The notes: a model not told the origin generated them from the letters alone. 53,784 nucleotides of DNA from Fusicatenibacter sp. (GCA_017887445.1 JAGHIA010000032.1:1-53784), one strand, 5' to 3'. Positions 1 through 10,464 are shown, counted from the first letter of the stretch. Program-made: numbers and translations.

Positions 1-158
1 CTGCAACCTCGCAGAATTGTTATAGAATTTCGCAGTGTTTCGGTAGAAACAGTGGTTCTTCGGATTCTATAATTATATTCTGAAAGAGAGAGACAGTCAA
101 TACTGCTGTTTGCAAAATGAACGTAACTGTTGCTGCAAGATGACGGAGAAAGGGGAAA

Positions 159-794
159 ATGACCATGACAATGCGAGAGAGGATCATGCAGGGAAAGCTG
201 TTTACCGATGAATGCGAGGGTCTTCCGGAGGAACGGCTGGAGGCCAAGAAGCGGATGAAAGCTTTCAACGATTCTGCGCCGGATAATCTGGAGGAGCGAG
301 TGGCTCTGATGAAGGGGATTTTCGGAAAAGAGGTAAAAGCCTGGATCGAGCCGCCGTTTTATTTCTGCTATGGCAGACATATCACCGTAGGCGACGGCAC
401 CTACATCAACATGAACTGCAATTTCATTGACGACGGACAGATTGAGATCGGGAGCCGCGTTATGTTTGGGGCGGCGGTGACGATCGCCACTGTGGGGCAT
501 CCGGTAAAACCGGATATGCGTGGATATATGTACACGGATCCGGTAAAAATTGGGGATAACTGCTGGATTGGAGCTAATGTGGTCATCTGCCCGGGAGTTA
601 CCATTGGGGAAAACAGTGTGATCGGCGCCGGCAGCGTGGTGGTGAAGGATATTCCCGCAAACTCTGTGGCAGTCGGTAATCCATGCAGGGTCGTCCGGGA
701 GATTGGGGAGAAGGATTCCGTCTATTACTATAAGGACAGGAAGATCGATCCGGAGGATCTGCAGGAAGAGCGGGCTCTGAGAGATGCGGAATAA
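159..794 (+). CDS. Sugar O-acetyltransferase, maltose/galactoside acetyltransferase family
   Basis: Acetyl-CoA-dependent acetylation of a sugar hydroxyl in the cytoplasm is the family role. The 211-residue protein starts with the helical cap seen in Maa/LacA proteins (RERIMQGKLF), followed by left-handed beta-helix hexapeptide repeats from about residue 75 (IGDNCWIGANVVICPGVTIG and neighbours). The catalytic histidine is visible in ATVGHP, about residue 114. The length is slightly above the usual 185-205 because of a C-terminal tail. ATG codons at 159, 165 and 171 are all in frame. GGAGAAAGGGG just upstream favours the first, but 171 also fits the usual family N-terminus. The gene stands alone, so the natural substrate cannot be inferred. 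Confidence 0.9.
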   Translation: MTMTMRERIMQGKLFTDECEGLPEERLEAKKRMKAFNDSAPDNLEERVALMKGIFGKEVKAWIEPPFYFCYGRHITVGDGTYINMNCNFIDDGQIEIGSRVMFGAAVTIATVGHPVKPDMRGYMYTDPVKIGDNCWIGANVVICPGVTIGENSVIGAGSVVVKDIPANSVAVGNPCRVVREIGEKDSVYYYKDRKIDPEDLQEERALRDAE

Positions 795-804
795 CTAATT
801 CATA

Positions 805-936
805 GTAACGATTTAGCCAGGTCTGTACGCTTCCTGCACGGACCGAGTGAAGACATAGTGCCTGTGGGCGTCCGGACCATCGAAAGTGATTTTAAGCGGT
901 CGGATGTCGTAACGGTTCAGCTGGCTGAATTGTTAT
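805..936 (+). mobile_element. Family B repeat (diverged copy)
   Basis: Starts GTAACGATTTAGCCAGGTCTG-like and ends in a 28-bp palindrome GTAACGGTTCAG...CTGAATTGTTAT (909-936). It has the same module order as the B copies at 7809 and 45593: GTAAC end, AGGTCTG hairpin, then a GGCRTCCGG...CCGGATGYC stem. It is the most diverged copy and has no clear target duplication, which suggests an old insertion. Confidence 0.6.
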
Positions 937-971
937 GACTTAAAAGAAAAAAAGAAAATTCGAAAAACTTC

Positions 972-1000
972 TTGACATTTTAGCCTGCATGCAGTAAAAT
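972..1000 (+). promoter_or_regulatory. Sigma-70-type promoter for tRNA-Arg
   Basis: TTGACA at 972-977 and TAAAAT at 995-1000, spaced 17 bp, about 30 bp upstream of the tRNA 5' end. Confidence 0.75.
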
Positions 1001-1030
1001 ACCATTTGTTGGCGAGTTCAGTCGATGTAT

Positions 1031-1104
1031 GTGCGTTTAGCTCAGCTGGATAGAGCGTTTGGCTACGGACCAAAAGGTCGGGAGTTCGAATCTTCTAACG
1101 CACG
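1031..1104 (+). tRNA. tRNA-Arg, anticodon ACG
   Basis: 74-nt cloverleaf. The acceptor stem GTGCGTT (1031-1037) pairs with AACGCAC (1097-1103), with discriminator G. The D arm is GCTC...GAGC. The anticodon stem TTTGG/CCAAA encloses loop CTACGGA, anticodon ACG at 1065-1067. The T arm contains GTTCGAATC. CCA is not encoded. The A34 would be edited to inosine to read CGU/CGC/CGA (established for bacterial tRNA-Arg-ACG). Confidence 0.97.
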
Positions 1105-1130
1105 GATAAAATGCTGGGTCGTCAGCAAAA

Positions 1131-1178
1131 AGAGAGTTGTGGAAAGATGGAAACATTTTTTCACAGCTCTTTTTTTGT
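1131..1178 (+). terminator. Intrinsic terminator after tRNA-Arg
   Basis: AGAGTTGTG pairs with CACAGCTCT (one G-T pair), followed directly by a run of T (1171-1176). The loop is about 20 nt and contains its own A/T-rich pairing. Confidence 0.8.
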
Positions 1179-1549
1179 TTTTGCGGACAACGCGGTGATC
1201 TTTTTGTACAATACCAATGGATGCGACCAACGGGCGAAAGCCGGAGCAGGCTAAAAGAGAATGGGTTATAAGAGAAAGACAGGCGGGACGGTTGGGATAG
1301 ATTGGTCCAATGGATATCGCGAAGCACGGCTACTTGGCTGATTGTTCGCGAGAATAAACAGGAATGTCTGTAATTATGAAATGGGACAGATAAGATGCCA
1401 GGAAACATGCCGGAGGATGTCTGAAGATGCCGGATGCGGTCTTCGGACATTCTCCAGACGCCGATAAAATCGGGTTCCTGGTATTTTTTTGCTCTGAATG
1501 TGATGTTCGGAGATGTATTTATGAGTGTTTTTCGTATATGGGGTATTGG
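1179..1549. other. Intergenic stretch with no recognised feature
   Basis: About 370 bp between the tRNA terminator and the stop of the convergent nuclease gene. I see no credible gene, RNA fold or full repeat copy here. Short ATGCCGGA-type repeats around 1395-1435 may be decayed repeat DNA. Confidence 0.4.
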
Positions 1550-2443
1550 TTATGGGGTTGTAGTGTTTGCGGCCGGGATTGGTTCGGTAAGCCACTGGGA
1601 AACGGTGTCGATGCTGAAATGGACGGCAGCGGCAATCTTATCGACGGGTAAACCGAGTTTTTTCAACTCAAATGCAGTTTGGCGTGCGTGGTTTCGTTCG
1701 CCTTCAAGCCGTCCTTCACGCTGACCTTCAAGCCGTCCTTCCGCGCGGCCATACTCCGCGCCTTCCCGAAACCATTTTTCACTGATCTCACACATGATCT
1801 GATAACCTCCTTCTTCTGTTTTAAGAAACCGTACACGTTCGGACAGCGCGCCCTGGCTCATATCATCCGGATCCGCGGTACGGAAGTAATGCATCAGCTG
1901 AGCTACATCGCTGCTGTCGTCAACGGCGGCGTTGACATATATGATATGTATGTCGTCATCATAGGGGATCGTGCCGTCATCCAGACATTTGCGCACATGA
2001 TACATGGATCTTTCGTGTTTCCACAGGTCTGTTTCACTGATATAGAAAACATAAACCTCCGGCATTTGGTCGTAAGTCTTGCCTTTCTGGAGAAATTCGC
2101 TGTCGATCATAGAACTGTAGAAACGGGTGCGTTTGGCGTGGCTGACAGTAGAGGAACGCTGTACCTCGATGTTGAACAGTCTTCCGTTTCCGTCTTCTGC
2201 CAGAACGTCCAGGACCGCGTCGTGGGAGTAAAGCTTGGAAATCCGGTACTGGGTCCGGACGGATCTTACCGTAAGATCGGGGATCCCTGTGAGAATGCGC
2301 AGCACATGCTGGCAGGCAGCGGTGTCCTTCAGGGCAACGCTCATAAATACATCGCTGAACAAATTCAGTGAGCGGGCCTCCGCCACGCGGCGTTCACGGC
2401 CCTCCAGTAAAGTGCGTGAGAGTTGGGTATCTGAGTTTTTCAA
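1550..2443 (-). CDS. Rpn-family PD-(D/E)XK nuclease (recombination-promoting nuclease/putative transposase family)
   Basis: Family members are DNA endonucleases that stimulate RecA-independent recombination and are often annotated as transposases. The PD-(D/E)XK core is visible: LDV (about residue 79) and IEVQ (about 93-95) counted from the chosen start. The C-terminal half has the typical low-complexity GRLEG repeats, then a putative helical segment (KKLGLPVDKIAAAVHFS). I chose the TTG at 2443 because AAAGGAGG lies 4-5 nt upstream. An in-frame GTG at 2467 has no such site and would put the Shine-Dalgarno inside the gene. No inverted repeats typical of an insertion sequence flank it, so I do not call an IS. 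Confidence 0.85.
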   Translation of the reverse strand: MKNSDTQLSRTLLEGRERRVAEARSLNLFSDVFMSVALKDTAACQHVLRILTGIPDLTVRSVRTQYRISKLYSHDAVLDVLAEDGNGRLFNIEVQRSSTVSHAKRTRFYSSMIDSEFLQKGKTYDQMPEVYVFYISETDLWKHERSMYHVRKCLDDGTIPYDDDIHIIYVNAAVDDSSDVAQLMHYFRTADPDDMSQGALSERVRFLKTEEGGYQIMCEISEKWFREGAEYGRAEGRLEGQREGRLEGERNHARQTAFELKKLGLPVDKIAAAVHFSIDTVSQWLTEPIPAANTTTP

Positions 2444-2542
2444 AAAGCCTCCTTTCTCTTTCCGCACCGTCCCGCTCTGTTAAACACATTCTAACACCTG
2501 GAGAGTAAAAATACAATGGAAAGTATTAAAGTTTTAAGAAAG

Positions 2543-2570
2543 GTAACTATTCAGTCAGGTGAATAGTTAC
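2543..2570. mobile_element. 28-bp minimal GTAAC palindrome (A' form)
   Basis: Perfect 11-bp inverted repeat GTAACTATTCA / TGAATAGTTAC with a 6-nt loop. The flanks TAAGAAAG and AAGGAAAG match at 6 of 8 positions, compatible with a decayed 8-bp target duplication. Confidence 0.6.
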
Positions 2571-2676
2571 AAGGAAAGAGCCGCCACAGCGTAGTCTGGA
2601 CATCAACCGCGAAGAAGAAGCGTGTAATAGTCCGGTTACTTTGGACGGTTACTGCTTCGACACCCTGACAAAAATG

Positions 2677-2705
2677 TTGACTCCACAAGGCAAAATTGGT
2701 AAAGT
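2677..2705 (+). promoter_or_regulatory. Promoter of the AraC regulator gene
   Basis: TTGACT (2677-2682) and TAAAGT (2700-2705) spaced 17 bp, directly upstream of a 16-bp palindrome. Confidence 0.55.
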
Positions 2706-2709
2706 ACTA

Positions 2710-2725
2710 GTTAGTTGCAACTAAC
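2710..2725. promoter_or_regulatory. MarR-type operator palindrome
   Basis: Perfect 16-bp palindrome GTTAGTTGCAACTAAC covering the expected transcription start. The core TTAGTTGCAACTAA is the classic MarR-family operator form in Firmicutes. No marR gene is present in the window, so the regulator would act in trans. Confidence 0.65.
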
Positions 2726-2756
2726 AATATATGATACAGCAAGGAAGGAGGCGCTT

Positions 2757-3740
2757 ATGCCAATGGAACGAAAAGACCGCTTTTTCCCCGGGGAAGCAGT
2801 GCTGGAGGAGCGCAGCGGGAGAACTTCCGTTTACCGCATGGAGTTTGCGGAAGGGTTTGGTACGATGACCGCCTGCGCGGTGATGCCGGGGATCACGTTG
2901 ATCTACAATGATTTTCATACACCCTGCGGTTTTCCGGAGGAGGCCCGCTGCCCGGGTCTGATCGAAATCAATCATTGCCGCACAGGACGCTTTGAGTGTG
3001 TTATGCGGGACGGCAGGATCGTGTGGCTGGGACCGCAGGACTTTGCCGTCAGCGATATGGGGAGGCCTCCGGTAAGGAGCATTTTCAGTCAGGGGATCTA
3101 TCAGGGGATCAGTCTTGTGGTGGAGCCGGAGGCAGCGCAGCAGTCACTGCTCCGGATGCTGGGGGACGACGCTCCGAAGCTGACGGAGGTTTTTGGTGAG
3201 CTGCTGGCGCCCCAGTCTTTTCTCGTGCTGCGCCAGGAGCCGAAGATCCAGCATATCTTTTCTGAAATGTACGAGGTTCCAGAGGAAGGAACGGCGGCGT
3301 ATTACCGGCTGAAAACGGCGGAACTGATGTTTTTCCTCTGTCAGCGCCACGATAACCGGAAGACGGCGGGCAGCTACCACAGCAGGGATATGACGGACCG
3401 CGTGCGGGAAATGGAAGCGAGAATGACCGAGGATCTGCGGGTGCGCATCTCCGTCTCACGGCTGGCCGGGGAATATCGGATGGGAGTTTCCACCGTCAAG
3501 AAATATTTTCAACAGATATACGGGGAGCCGCCCTACGCTCATCTGAAACGCCGCCGGATGGAGGAGGCTGCTTTTCTCCTGGCGTCCGGTCAGCAGAGCA
3601 TTGCGGAAATCTCTGCCGCGGTGGGGTATCAGAATACCAGCAAGTTTTCCGCCGCCTTTCGGGATATCTATCATCTTTCGCCTACGGAATATCGAAAGCA
3701 GACGCTGGAAGGCGGAAAAAATGGAGAGAGCCTGCGATAG
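2757..3740 (+). CDS. AraC-family transcriptional regulator
   Basis: Transcription factor of 327 residues with an N-terminal sensing domain and a C-terminal AraC double helix-turn-helix (about residues 220-318). Visible features include VSRLAGEYRMGVSTVKKYF for the first helix-turn-helix, and IAEISAAVGYQNTSKFSAAF with FRDIYHLSPTEYRK for the second. The ATG at 2757 follows AAGGAGG by 6 nt; an earlier in-frame start at 2715 lacks a site. Two ABC half-transporters follow 233 bp downstream. This AraC plus two-exporter arrangement resembles siderophore (yersiniabactin-type) transport loci, where the AraC protein senses the loaded siderophore. That role is inferred from context. Confidence 0.92.
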   Translation: MPMERKDRFFPGEAVLEERSGRTSVYRMEFAEGFGTMTACAVMPGITLIYNDFHTPCGFPEEARCPGLIEINHCRTGRFECVMRDGRIVWLGPQDFAVSDMGRPPVRSIFSQGIYQGISLVVEPEAAQQSLLRMLGDDAPKLTEVFGELLAPQSFLVLRQEPKIQHIFSEMYEVPEEGTAAYYRLKTAELMFFLCQRHDNRKTAGSYHSRDMTDRVREMEARMTEDLRVRISVSRLAGEYRMGVSTVKKYFQQIYGEPPYAHLKRRRMEEAAFLLASGQQSIAEISAAVGYQNTSKFSAAFRDIYHLSPTEYRKQTLEGGKNGESLR

Positions 3741-3973
3741 GGAGGGCCTACGACAGAGAGCCTGGAGAGCCTGCGGAAGCTTTGACTGTAAATACAACAA
3801 AAAGGAGGTCCGTTTGGAGTAAAAAGTCTGTTTGGAGTTGCAGGTCCGCTGTGGGAAAGATATAATATCAGCCGAGAGTTAGTTAAAACAAACCATGTGC
3901 CGCAGATGGGAGAACAGGAAGCTGTCATCCTTTTGTTTGCGGGACAGCAAAAAAGGAAGGAGTGAGATAACTT

Positions 3974-5812
3974 TTGAAGAAAACAAAGAAAAGCAGTCTG
4001 GCCAGGATTCTGGAGTATACAGGGTCGTACAGAAAGCTTACAATTCTCGGCTGTATTCTATCGGGAGTCGCGGCGGTTTTGGGACTTGCGCCGTATGTGT
4101 GCGTGTGGCTGGTGGCCCGGGAGGCGCTGGTGGTGTTTCCGGACGTTGGCGCGGCCTCTGGCATGGAGCGGCTGGGATGGATCGCCGTGGCTTTTGCGGC
4201 AGCCAACATTATCGTTTACTTTGCGGCGCTGATGTGCACCCATATCGCCGCCTTCCGCACCGCCCGGAACATCCGCATGGCGGCGATGAGCCATGTGCTG
4301 AAGCTGCCTATGGGATTTTTTGCCGGAAGCCAGTCAGGACGGCTGCGAAAGCTGATCGACGACAACGCCGGGTTGACGGAGGATCTTCTGGCGCATAAGC
4401 TGCCGGATCTGACGGCCACCTTTGTGACGCCGGTGGCGGGCATCGTGATGTTATTTCTGTTTGACTGGCGGATGGGTCTGCTCTGTCTGCTGACCATGGT
4501 GCTGGCGCTGGGGTGTATGATGGCCATGATGGGAGGAAAGAACGCCGGTTTTTTCCACCGCTATCAGCAGGAGATTGAAAAAATGAGCGGTGAAGCGGTG
4601 GAATATGTCCGGGGGATTCCCGTGGTGAAGATGTTCCAGCAGACCGTATATTCTTTCAAGGCGTTTTACAATGCCATCCATTCCTACAGCGAACTAGCCA
4701 GTCAGTATGCCATGAGCTGCCGCAACGGCCAGACCGGTTTTCTTACCTGTATCAACGGGGCATTTGCTCTGCTGATCCCCGCTGGGCTTTTGCTGGCTTC
4801 CGGCGGCGATGTGCGGCAGACAGCAGTGAATTTTATCTTTTATCTTCTGTTTGCACCGGCCTGCGGAGCAATGATCAACCGCATAATGTATATGAGCGAG
4901 GCGGTCATGGAGGCAGACGAGGCAATGCTGCGGCTGGATGAGATCCTGGCGGAGAAGCCGCTGCCGGAACCGGCGGAAGGATCCCGGGGCAGGGCCACGG
5001 AAGAAAACGGGAACGGAAGGGAGTGTGCGGACAAGGACTTCCGGCCAGGGGTTCCGGTGGAGTTTCGTCATGTTACGTTTACTTATCCCGGCGCGACACA
5101 GCCCGCGCTGCAGGATGTGACTTTTACCGTACAGCCGGGTAGCGTGGTGGCTTTGGTTGGTCCGTCCGGCGGCGGAAAGACCACGGCGGCCAGCCTGATC
5201 CCAAGATTCTGGGATGTTGACAGGGGAAGCGTGACGGTAGGCGGCGTGGATGTGAGGGAGATGGACGGTGAAACGTTGATGGGGCAGGTGGCCTTTGTTT
5301 TCCAGGACACGCGGCTGTTCAAACAGAGCCTGCTGGAAAATATCCGTGCGGCGCGGCCAATGGCCACAAGAGAACAGGTGCTGGAGGCGGCCAGGGCCGC
5401 TCAGTGCGGGGATATTCTGGAGAAGCTTCCTGACGGCCTGGATACAGTGGTGGGGACCAAAGGCGTTTATCTGTCCGGCGGAGAGTGTCAGCGCATTGCA
5501 CTGGCACGGGCGATCTTAAAGGATGCTCCGGTTGTAGTGCTTGACGAGGCAACCGCGTTCGCAGACCCGGAGAATGAACATCAGATCCAGAAGGCGTTTG
5601 AAACCCTTGTGCGCGGCAAGACGGTTCTGATGATCGCTCACAGGCTGTCTACAATCCAGAATGCCGATCAGATTCTTGTGCTGAAGGAGGGCAGGATCAC
5701 TGAGCAGGGAACCCACCGGGAGCTTCTGGAGACACAGGGCGTCTACGCCCACATGTGGGCGGATTACCAGAAGAGCGCCCAGTGGAAGGTAGGAAAGGAG
5801 GCAGTGTCATGA
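3974..5812 (+). CDS. ABC transporter, fused permease/ATPase half-transporter (first of pair)
   Basis: Six-helix membrane domain (about residues 15-320) followed by a nucleotide-binding domain. Walker A is GPSGGGKTT near residue 395, the signature is LSGGECQ near 499, Walker B is VVVLDEAT near 520 and the H-loop is IAHRLS. The start is TTG: GGAAGGAG lies 11 nt upstream and no ATG occurs for many codons. An acidic, charged spacer (about 335-355) precedes the ATPase domain. ATGA overlap with the next gene indicates a heterodimeric transporter. With the upstream AraC gene, siderophore or iron-chelate transport (YbtPQ/IrtAB-like) is the likely job, but the sequence alone does not fix substrate or direction. 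Confidence 0.9.
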   Translation: MKKTKKSSLARILEYTGSYRKLTILGCILSGVAAVLGLAPYVCVWLVAREALVVFPDVGAASGMERLGWIAVAFAAANIIVYFAALMCTHIAAFRTARNIRMAAMSHVLKLPMGFFAGSQSGRLRKLIDDNAGLTEDLLAHKLPDLTATFVTPVAGIVMLFLFDWRMGLLCLLTMVLALGCMMAMMGGKNAGFFHRYQQEIEKMSGEAVEYVRGIPVVKMFQQTVYSFKAFYNAIHSYSELASQYAMSCRNGQTGFLTCINGAFALLIPAGLLLASGGDVRQTAVNFIFYLLFAPACGAMINRIMYMSEAVMEADEAMLRLDEILAEKPLPEPAEGSRGRATEENGNGRECADKDFRPGVPVEFRHVTFTYPGATQPALQDVTFTVQPGSVVALVGPSGGGKTTAASLIPRFWDVDRGSVTVGGVDVREMDGETLMGQVAFVFQDTRLFKQSLLENIRAARPMATREQVLEAARAAQCGDILEKLPDGLDTVVGTKGVYLSGGECQRIALARAILKDAPVVVLDEATAFADPENEHQIQKAFETLVRGKTVLMIAHRLSTIQNADQILVLKEGRITEQGTHRELLETQGVYAHMWADYQKSAQWKVGKEAVS

Positions 5813-7560
5813 CACGGAAACTGCAGCATATCTTTGCCCTCAGCGAACAGGGGGCCAGGGACCTGGTAAAGGCGGTGGTCTGGTGCTTTGTGTGCAATAT
5901 CAGCCTGATGGCGCCCATCAGCGTGATCATGGCAGTGGTGACGCACCTGCTGGAGGCGATGGAGTACGGAAACGACCCGATGGAGGGATTTTGGATCTAT
6001 ACCGGCGGGGCGCTGGCTGTGCTGGTCCTGCTGTTTGTGCTTCACTACTTCCAGTATGCGTCCCTGTATCTGGCGACCTATAAGGAAAGTGAAAACCGCA
6101 GGATCAGCCTGGCGGAGACGCTGCGCCGTCTGCCTCTGTCATTTTTCGGCAACAGGGATTTGAGTGACCTGACCTCCACGATGATCGCCGACTGCTCAGC
6201 GCTGGACCAGATGTTTTCCCATTATATTCCGCAGCTGATCGCTTCCGTGTTTTCCACAGTTGTCATAGGAATCTGTATGTTTGTCTGCGATTGGAGGATG
6301 GCGCTGGCGGTTCTGTGGGTGCTTCCTGTGGCCGTACTCTTAACTGCCGGTTCCAGAAAACTGCAGGATGCGTTTGGAACAAAAAACATAGTTGCCAAGC
6401 GGCGGGTGGCGGAGCAGATCCAGGAGGGACTGGAGACGGTGCGGGATCTGAGAGCCTGCAGCCGGCAGGAACTATATCTGCAGGAACTCAACGAAACGCT
6501 TGCCGGGATGGAGCGCAGTTCCATTCGCTCTGAACTGGTCACAGGCGTATTTGTTTGTACCGCTCAGGCGTTTCTGAAGATCGGCCTGGCCACGACTGTG
6601 CTTGCAGGCTCCGCGCTGATGCTGGCGGGAGAACTGGACTTCCTGTTTTTCCTTGGGTTCCTTTTCGCGGCGGCCCGTCTGTACGATCCGCTGGGTATGG
6701 TGCTGCAGAACATTGCGGCGACCTTCAGCGCGAAACTGAAGATCGAGCGGATGCGGGCCATTCAGGAGCAGCCGGTGCAGGAAGGAACGGAGCAGTTCCA
6801 GCCGGAGAATTATGATATTGTCTTTGATCATGTGAAATTCGCCTATCACGACGGAGAAGGGGTTTTGGACGATGTGAGCTTTACCGCAAAGCAAGGACAG
6901 GTGACGGCGCTGATCGGTCCGTCCGGCGGGGGAAAATCCACCGCCTGCAAGCTGGCGGCCAGATTCTGGGACGTAACCGATGGAACCATCACCCTTGGAG
7001 GTACGGATATTTCCAGCGTGGATCCGGAGACGCTGCTGAAGCATTACGCGATGGTCTTTCAGGACGTGGTCCTGTTCCGTGACACGGTGATGGAAAATAT
7101 CCGCCTTGGCCGCAGGACCGCCACCGACCAGGAGGTACTGGAAGCCGCGAAAGCCGCTCAGTGCGATGAATTTATCCGGCGTCTGCCGGACGGCTATCAG
7201 ACCGTCATCGGAGAGAACGGTTCTACGTTGTCCGGCGGAGAGCGTCAGCGGATCTCCATTGCCCGCGCGCTGCTGAAGGACGCACCGGTCATCCTGCTTG
7301 ACGAGGCCACCGCAAGCCTCGATGTGGAGAATGAGAGCGCGGTACAGGCGGCGTTGTCCCGTCTGGTGCGGAACAAAACCGTACTGATCATTGCCCATCG
7401 TATGCGGACGGTCGCAGGGGCTGACCAGATCGTGGTGCTGGAAAACGGAAAGGTCGCCCAGCAGGGAAGTCCGGAACAGCTGATACGCCAGGAGGGTCTG
7501 TATCGCCATATGGCGGAGCTTCAGAAAACCACCTCCGGTTGGACTCTGAAGCGTGTTTGA
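5809..7560 (+). CDS. ABC transporter, fused permease/ATPase half-transporter (second of pair)
   Basis: 583-residue partner of the preceding half-transporter. The ATG at 5809 overlaps its stop codon (ATGA) and has GGAGG upstream, so the two are translationally coupled. The membrane domain spans about residues 15-310. Walker A GPSGGGKST is near 370, then LSGGERQ, Walker B VILLDEAT and the H-loop IAHRM. Both subunits keep the catalytic Glu after Walker B, so neither site looks degenerate. The last codons and the stop lie in GCGTGTTTGA, which matches a family C repeat end. A family A element begins at the very next base, so the C-terminus may have been set by repeat insertion. Confidence 0.9.
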   Translation: MTRKLQHIFALSEQGARDLVKAVVWCFVCNISLMAPISVIMAVVTHLLEAMEYGNDPMEGFWIYTGGALAVLVLLFVLHYFQYASLYLATYKESENRRISLAETLRRLPLSFFGNRDLSDLTSTMIADCSALDQMFSHYIPQLIASVFSTVVIGICMFVCDWRMALAVLWVLPVAVLLTAGSRKLQDAFGTKNIVAKRRVAEQIQEGLETVRDLRACSRQELYLQELNETLAGMERSSIRSELVTGVFVCTAQAFLKIGLATTVLAGSALMLAGELDFLFFLGFLFAAARLYDPLGMVLQNIAATFSAKLKIERMRAIQEQPVQEGTEQFQPENYDIVFDHVKFAYHDGEGVLDDVSFTAKQGQVTALIGPSGGGKSTACKLAARFWDVTDGTITLGGTDISSVDPETLLKHYAMVFQDVVLFRDTVMENIRLGRRTATDQEVLEAAKAAQCDEFIRRLPDGYQTVIGENGSTLSGGERQRISIARALLKDAPVILLDEATASLDVENESAVQAALSRLVRNKTVLIIAHRMRTVAGADQIVVLENGKVAQQGSPEQLIRQEGLYRHMAELQKTTSGWTLKRV

Positions 7561-7704
7561 GTAACAGTTCAGTCTGTCACTATTCCGCGAGGTGTTTTCG
7601 CGCAGAAGGCGCGAAAATCCCGAGGCCTGCAGCGCGAAACTGCATGAAATGCAGTTTTTGTGCAGCGCGAAGCGTGTAATCGTTCAGCAATGCTGAACTG
7701 TTAC
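7561..7704 (+). mobile_element. Family A element
   Basis: 144 bp, GTAACAGTTCAG...CTGAACTGTTAC. Its internal hairpins are TTTTCGCGC/GCGCGAAAA-like and AAACTGCAT/ATGCAGTTT, and its right end is itself a 29-bp palindrome. It starts 1 bp after a stop codon. No target duplication is visible here. Confidence 0.75.
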
Positions 7705-7733
7705 CGAACGGTTACGATTCTCTCCTTTTGGTA

Positions 7734-7762
7734 TTGTTTCATGAGCGAAAATATTATATACT
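7734..7762 (+). promoter_or_regulatory. Likely pcrA promoter
   Basis: TTGTTT (7734-7739), 17-bp spacer, TATACT (7757-7762). A family B element lies between this promoter and the gene, so it would sit in the 5' leader. Confidence 0.45.
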
Positions 7763-7808
7763 GGAACATAAGTTCCGTATACATAAAAGGATACCGATCA
7801 GAAAATCC

Positions 7809-7942
7809 GCAGCCGTTCAGCATTGCTGAACGGCTGCGGCATCCGGCCATTGAAAATCGCCTTGCGATGGGCCGGATGCCCGCATGCGTTACGTTTTCCT
7901 ATGGTCTGCACAGTAAATGCGCAGACCTGGCTGAATCGTTAC
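7809..7942 (-). mobile_element. Family B element with perfect 8-bp target duplication
   Basis: 134 bp bounded by GAAAATCC on both sides (7801-7808 and 7943-7950). In minus orientation it reads GTAACGATTCAGCC, AGGTCTG...CAGACC hairpin, GGCATCCGGCC...GGCCGGATGCC stem, then the terminal palindrome GCAGCCGTTCAG/CTGAACGGCTGC. The direct repeats mark this as an insertion. Its ends match those of family A. Confidence 0.8.
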
Positions 7943-7969
7943 GAAAATCCGAGCAGACAGGAGAGAATT

Positions 7970-10192
<2,223 letters not shown>

Positions 10193-10225
10193 GCGCTGCG
10201 GAACGTGCGGAGAAAGTAAGTAAAC

Positions 10226-10253
10226 GTAACTGCTCAGCCGGTTGAATAATTAC
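10226..10253. mobile_element. 28-bp minimal mobile palindrome with perfect target duplication
   Basis: GTAACTGCTCA / TGAATAATTAC palindrome flanked by identical AAGTAAAC at 10218-10225 and 10254-10261. The whole inserted unit is only 28 bp and equals the terminal palindrome of the larger A and B elements. Confidence 0.75.
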
Positions 10254-10259
10254 AAGTAA

Positions 10260-10464
10260 ACCGCCCGGGGCAGAAGATATTTGTGTAACAGTTCAGCCTG
10301 CCACTATCCCGCGAGGTGTTTTTGCACAGAATGTGCGAAAATCCCGAGGCCTGCGGCGCGAAACCGCATGAAATGCGGTTTCTGTGCATTGCGAAGCGTG
10401 TAATAGTTCAGCTATGCGGAACTGTTACATATCTGTGTATCACATATCTTCTGCCCCGGGCGGT
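10260..10464. terminator. Terminator-like palindrome split by a family A insertion
   Basis: ACCGCCCGGGGCAGAAGATAT (21 bp, 10260-10280, perfect) pairs with 10444-10464. In the ancestor the loop would have been short, but it is now occupied by a 144-bp A element. It lies between the convergent pcrA and the EAL gene, so a bidirectional terminator is likely. There is no long T-tract. A second small hairpin (AGAGGGATA / TATCCGCTCT) lies at 10479-10505. Confidence 0.55.
10285..10428 (+). mobile_element. Family A element inserted in a terminator loop
   Basis: 144 bp, same structure as the copy at 7561. The flanks ATATTTGT (10277-10284) and ATATCTGT (10429-10436) match at 7 of 8 positions, a near-perfect target duplication. 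Confidence 0.78.

Noticed and set aside
1550-2570. A complete insertion sequence around the Rpn nuclease gene
   Set aside because: No matching terminal inverted repeats or target duplication flank the gene. The palindrome at 2543 stands alone and has no partner on the left.
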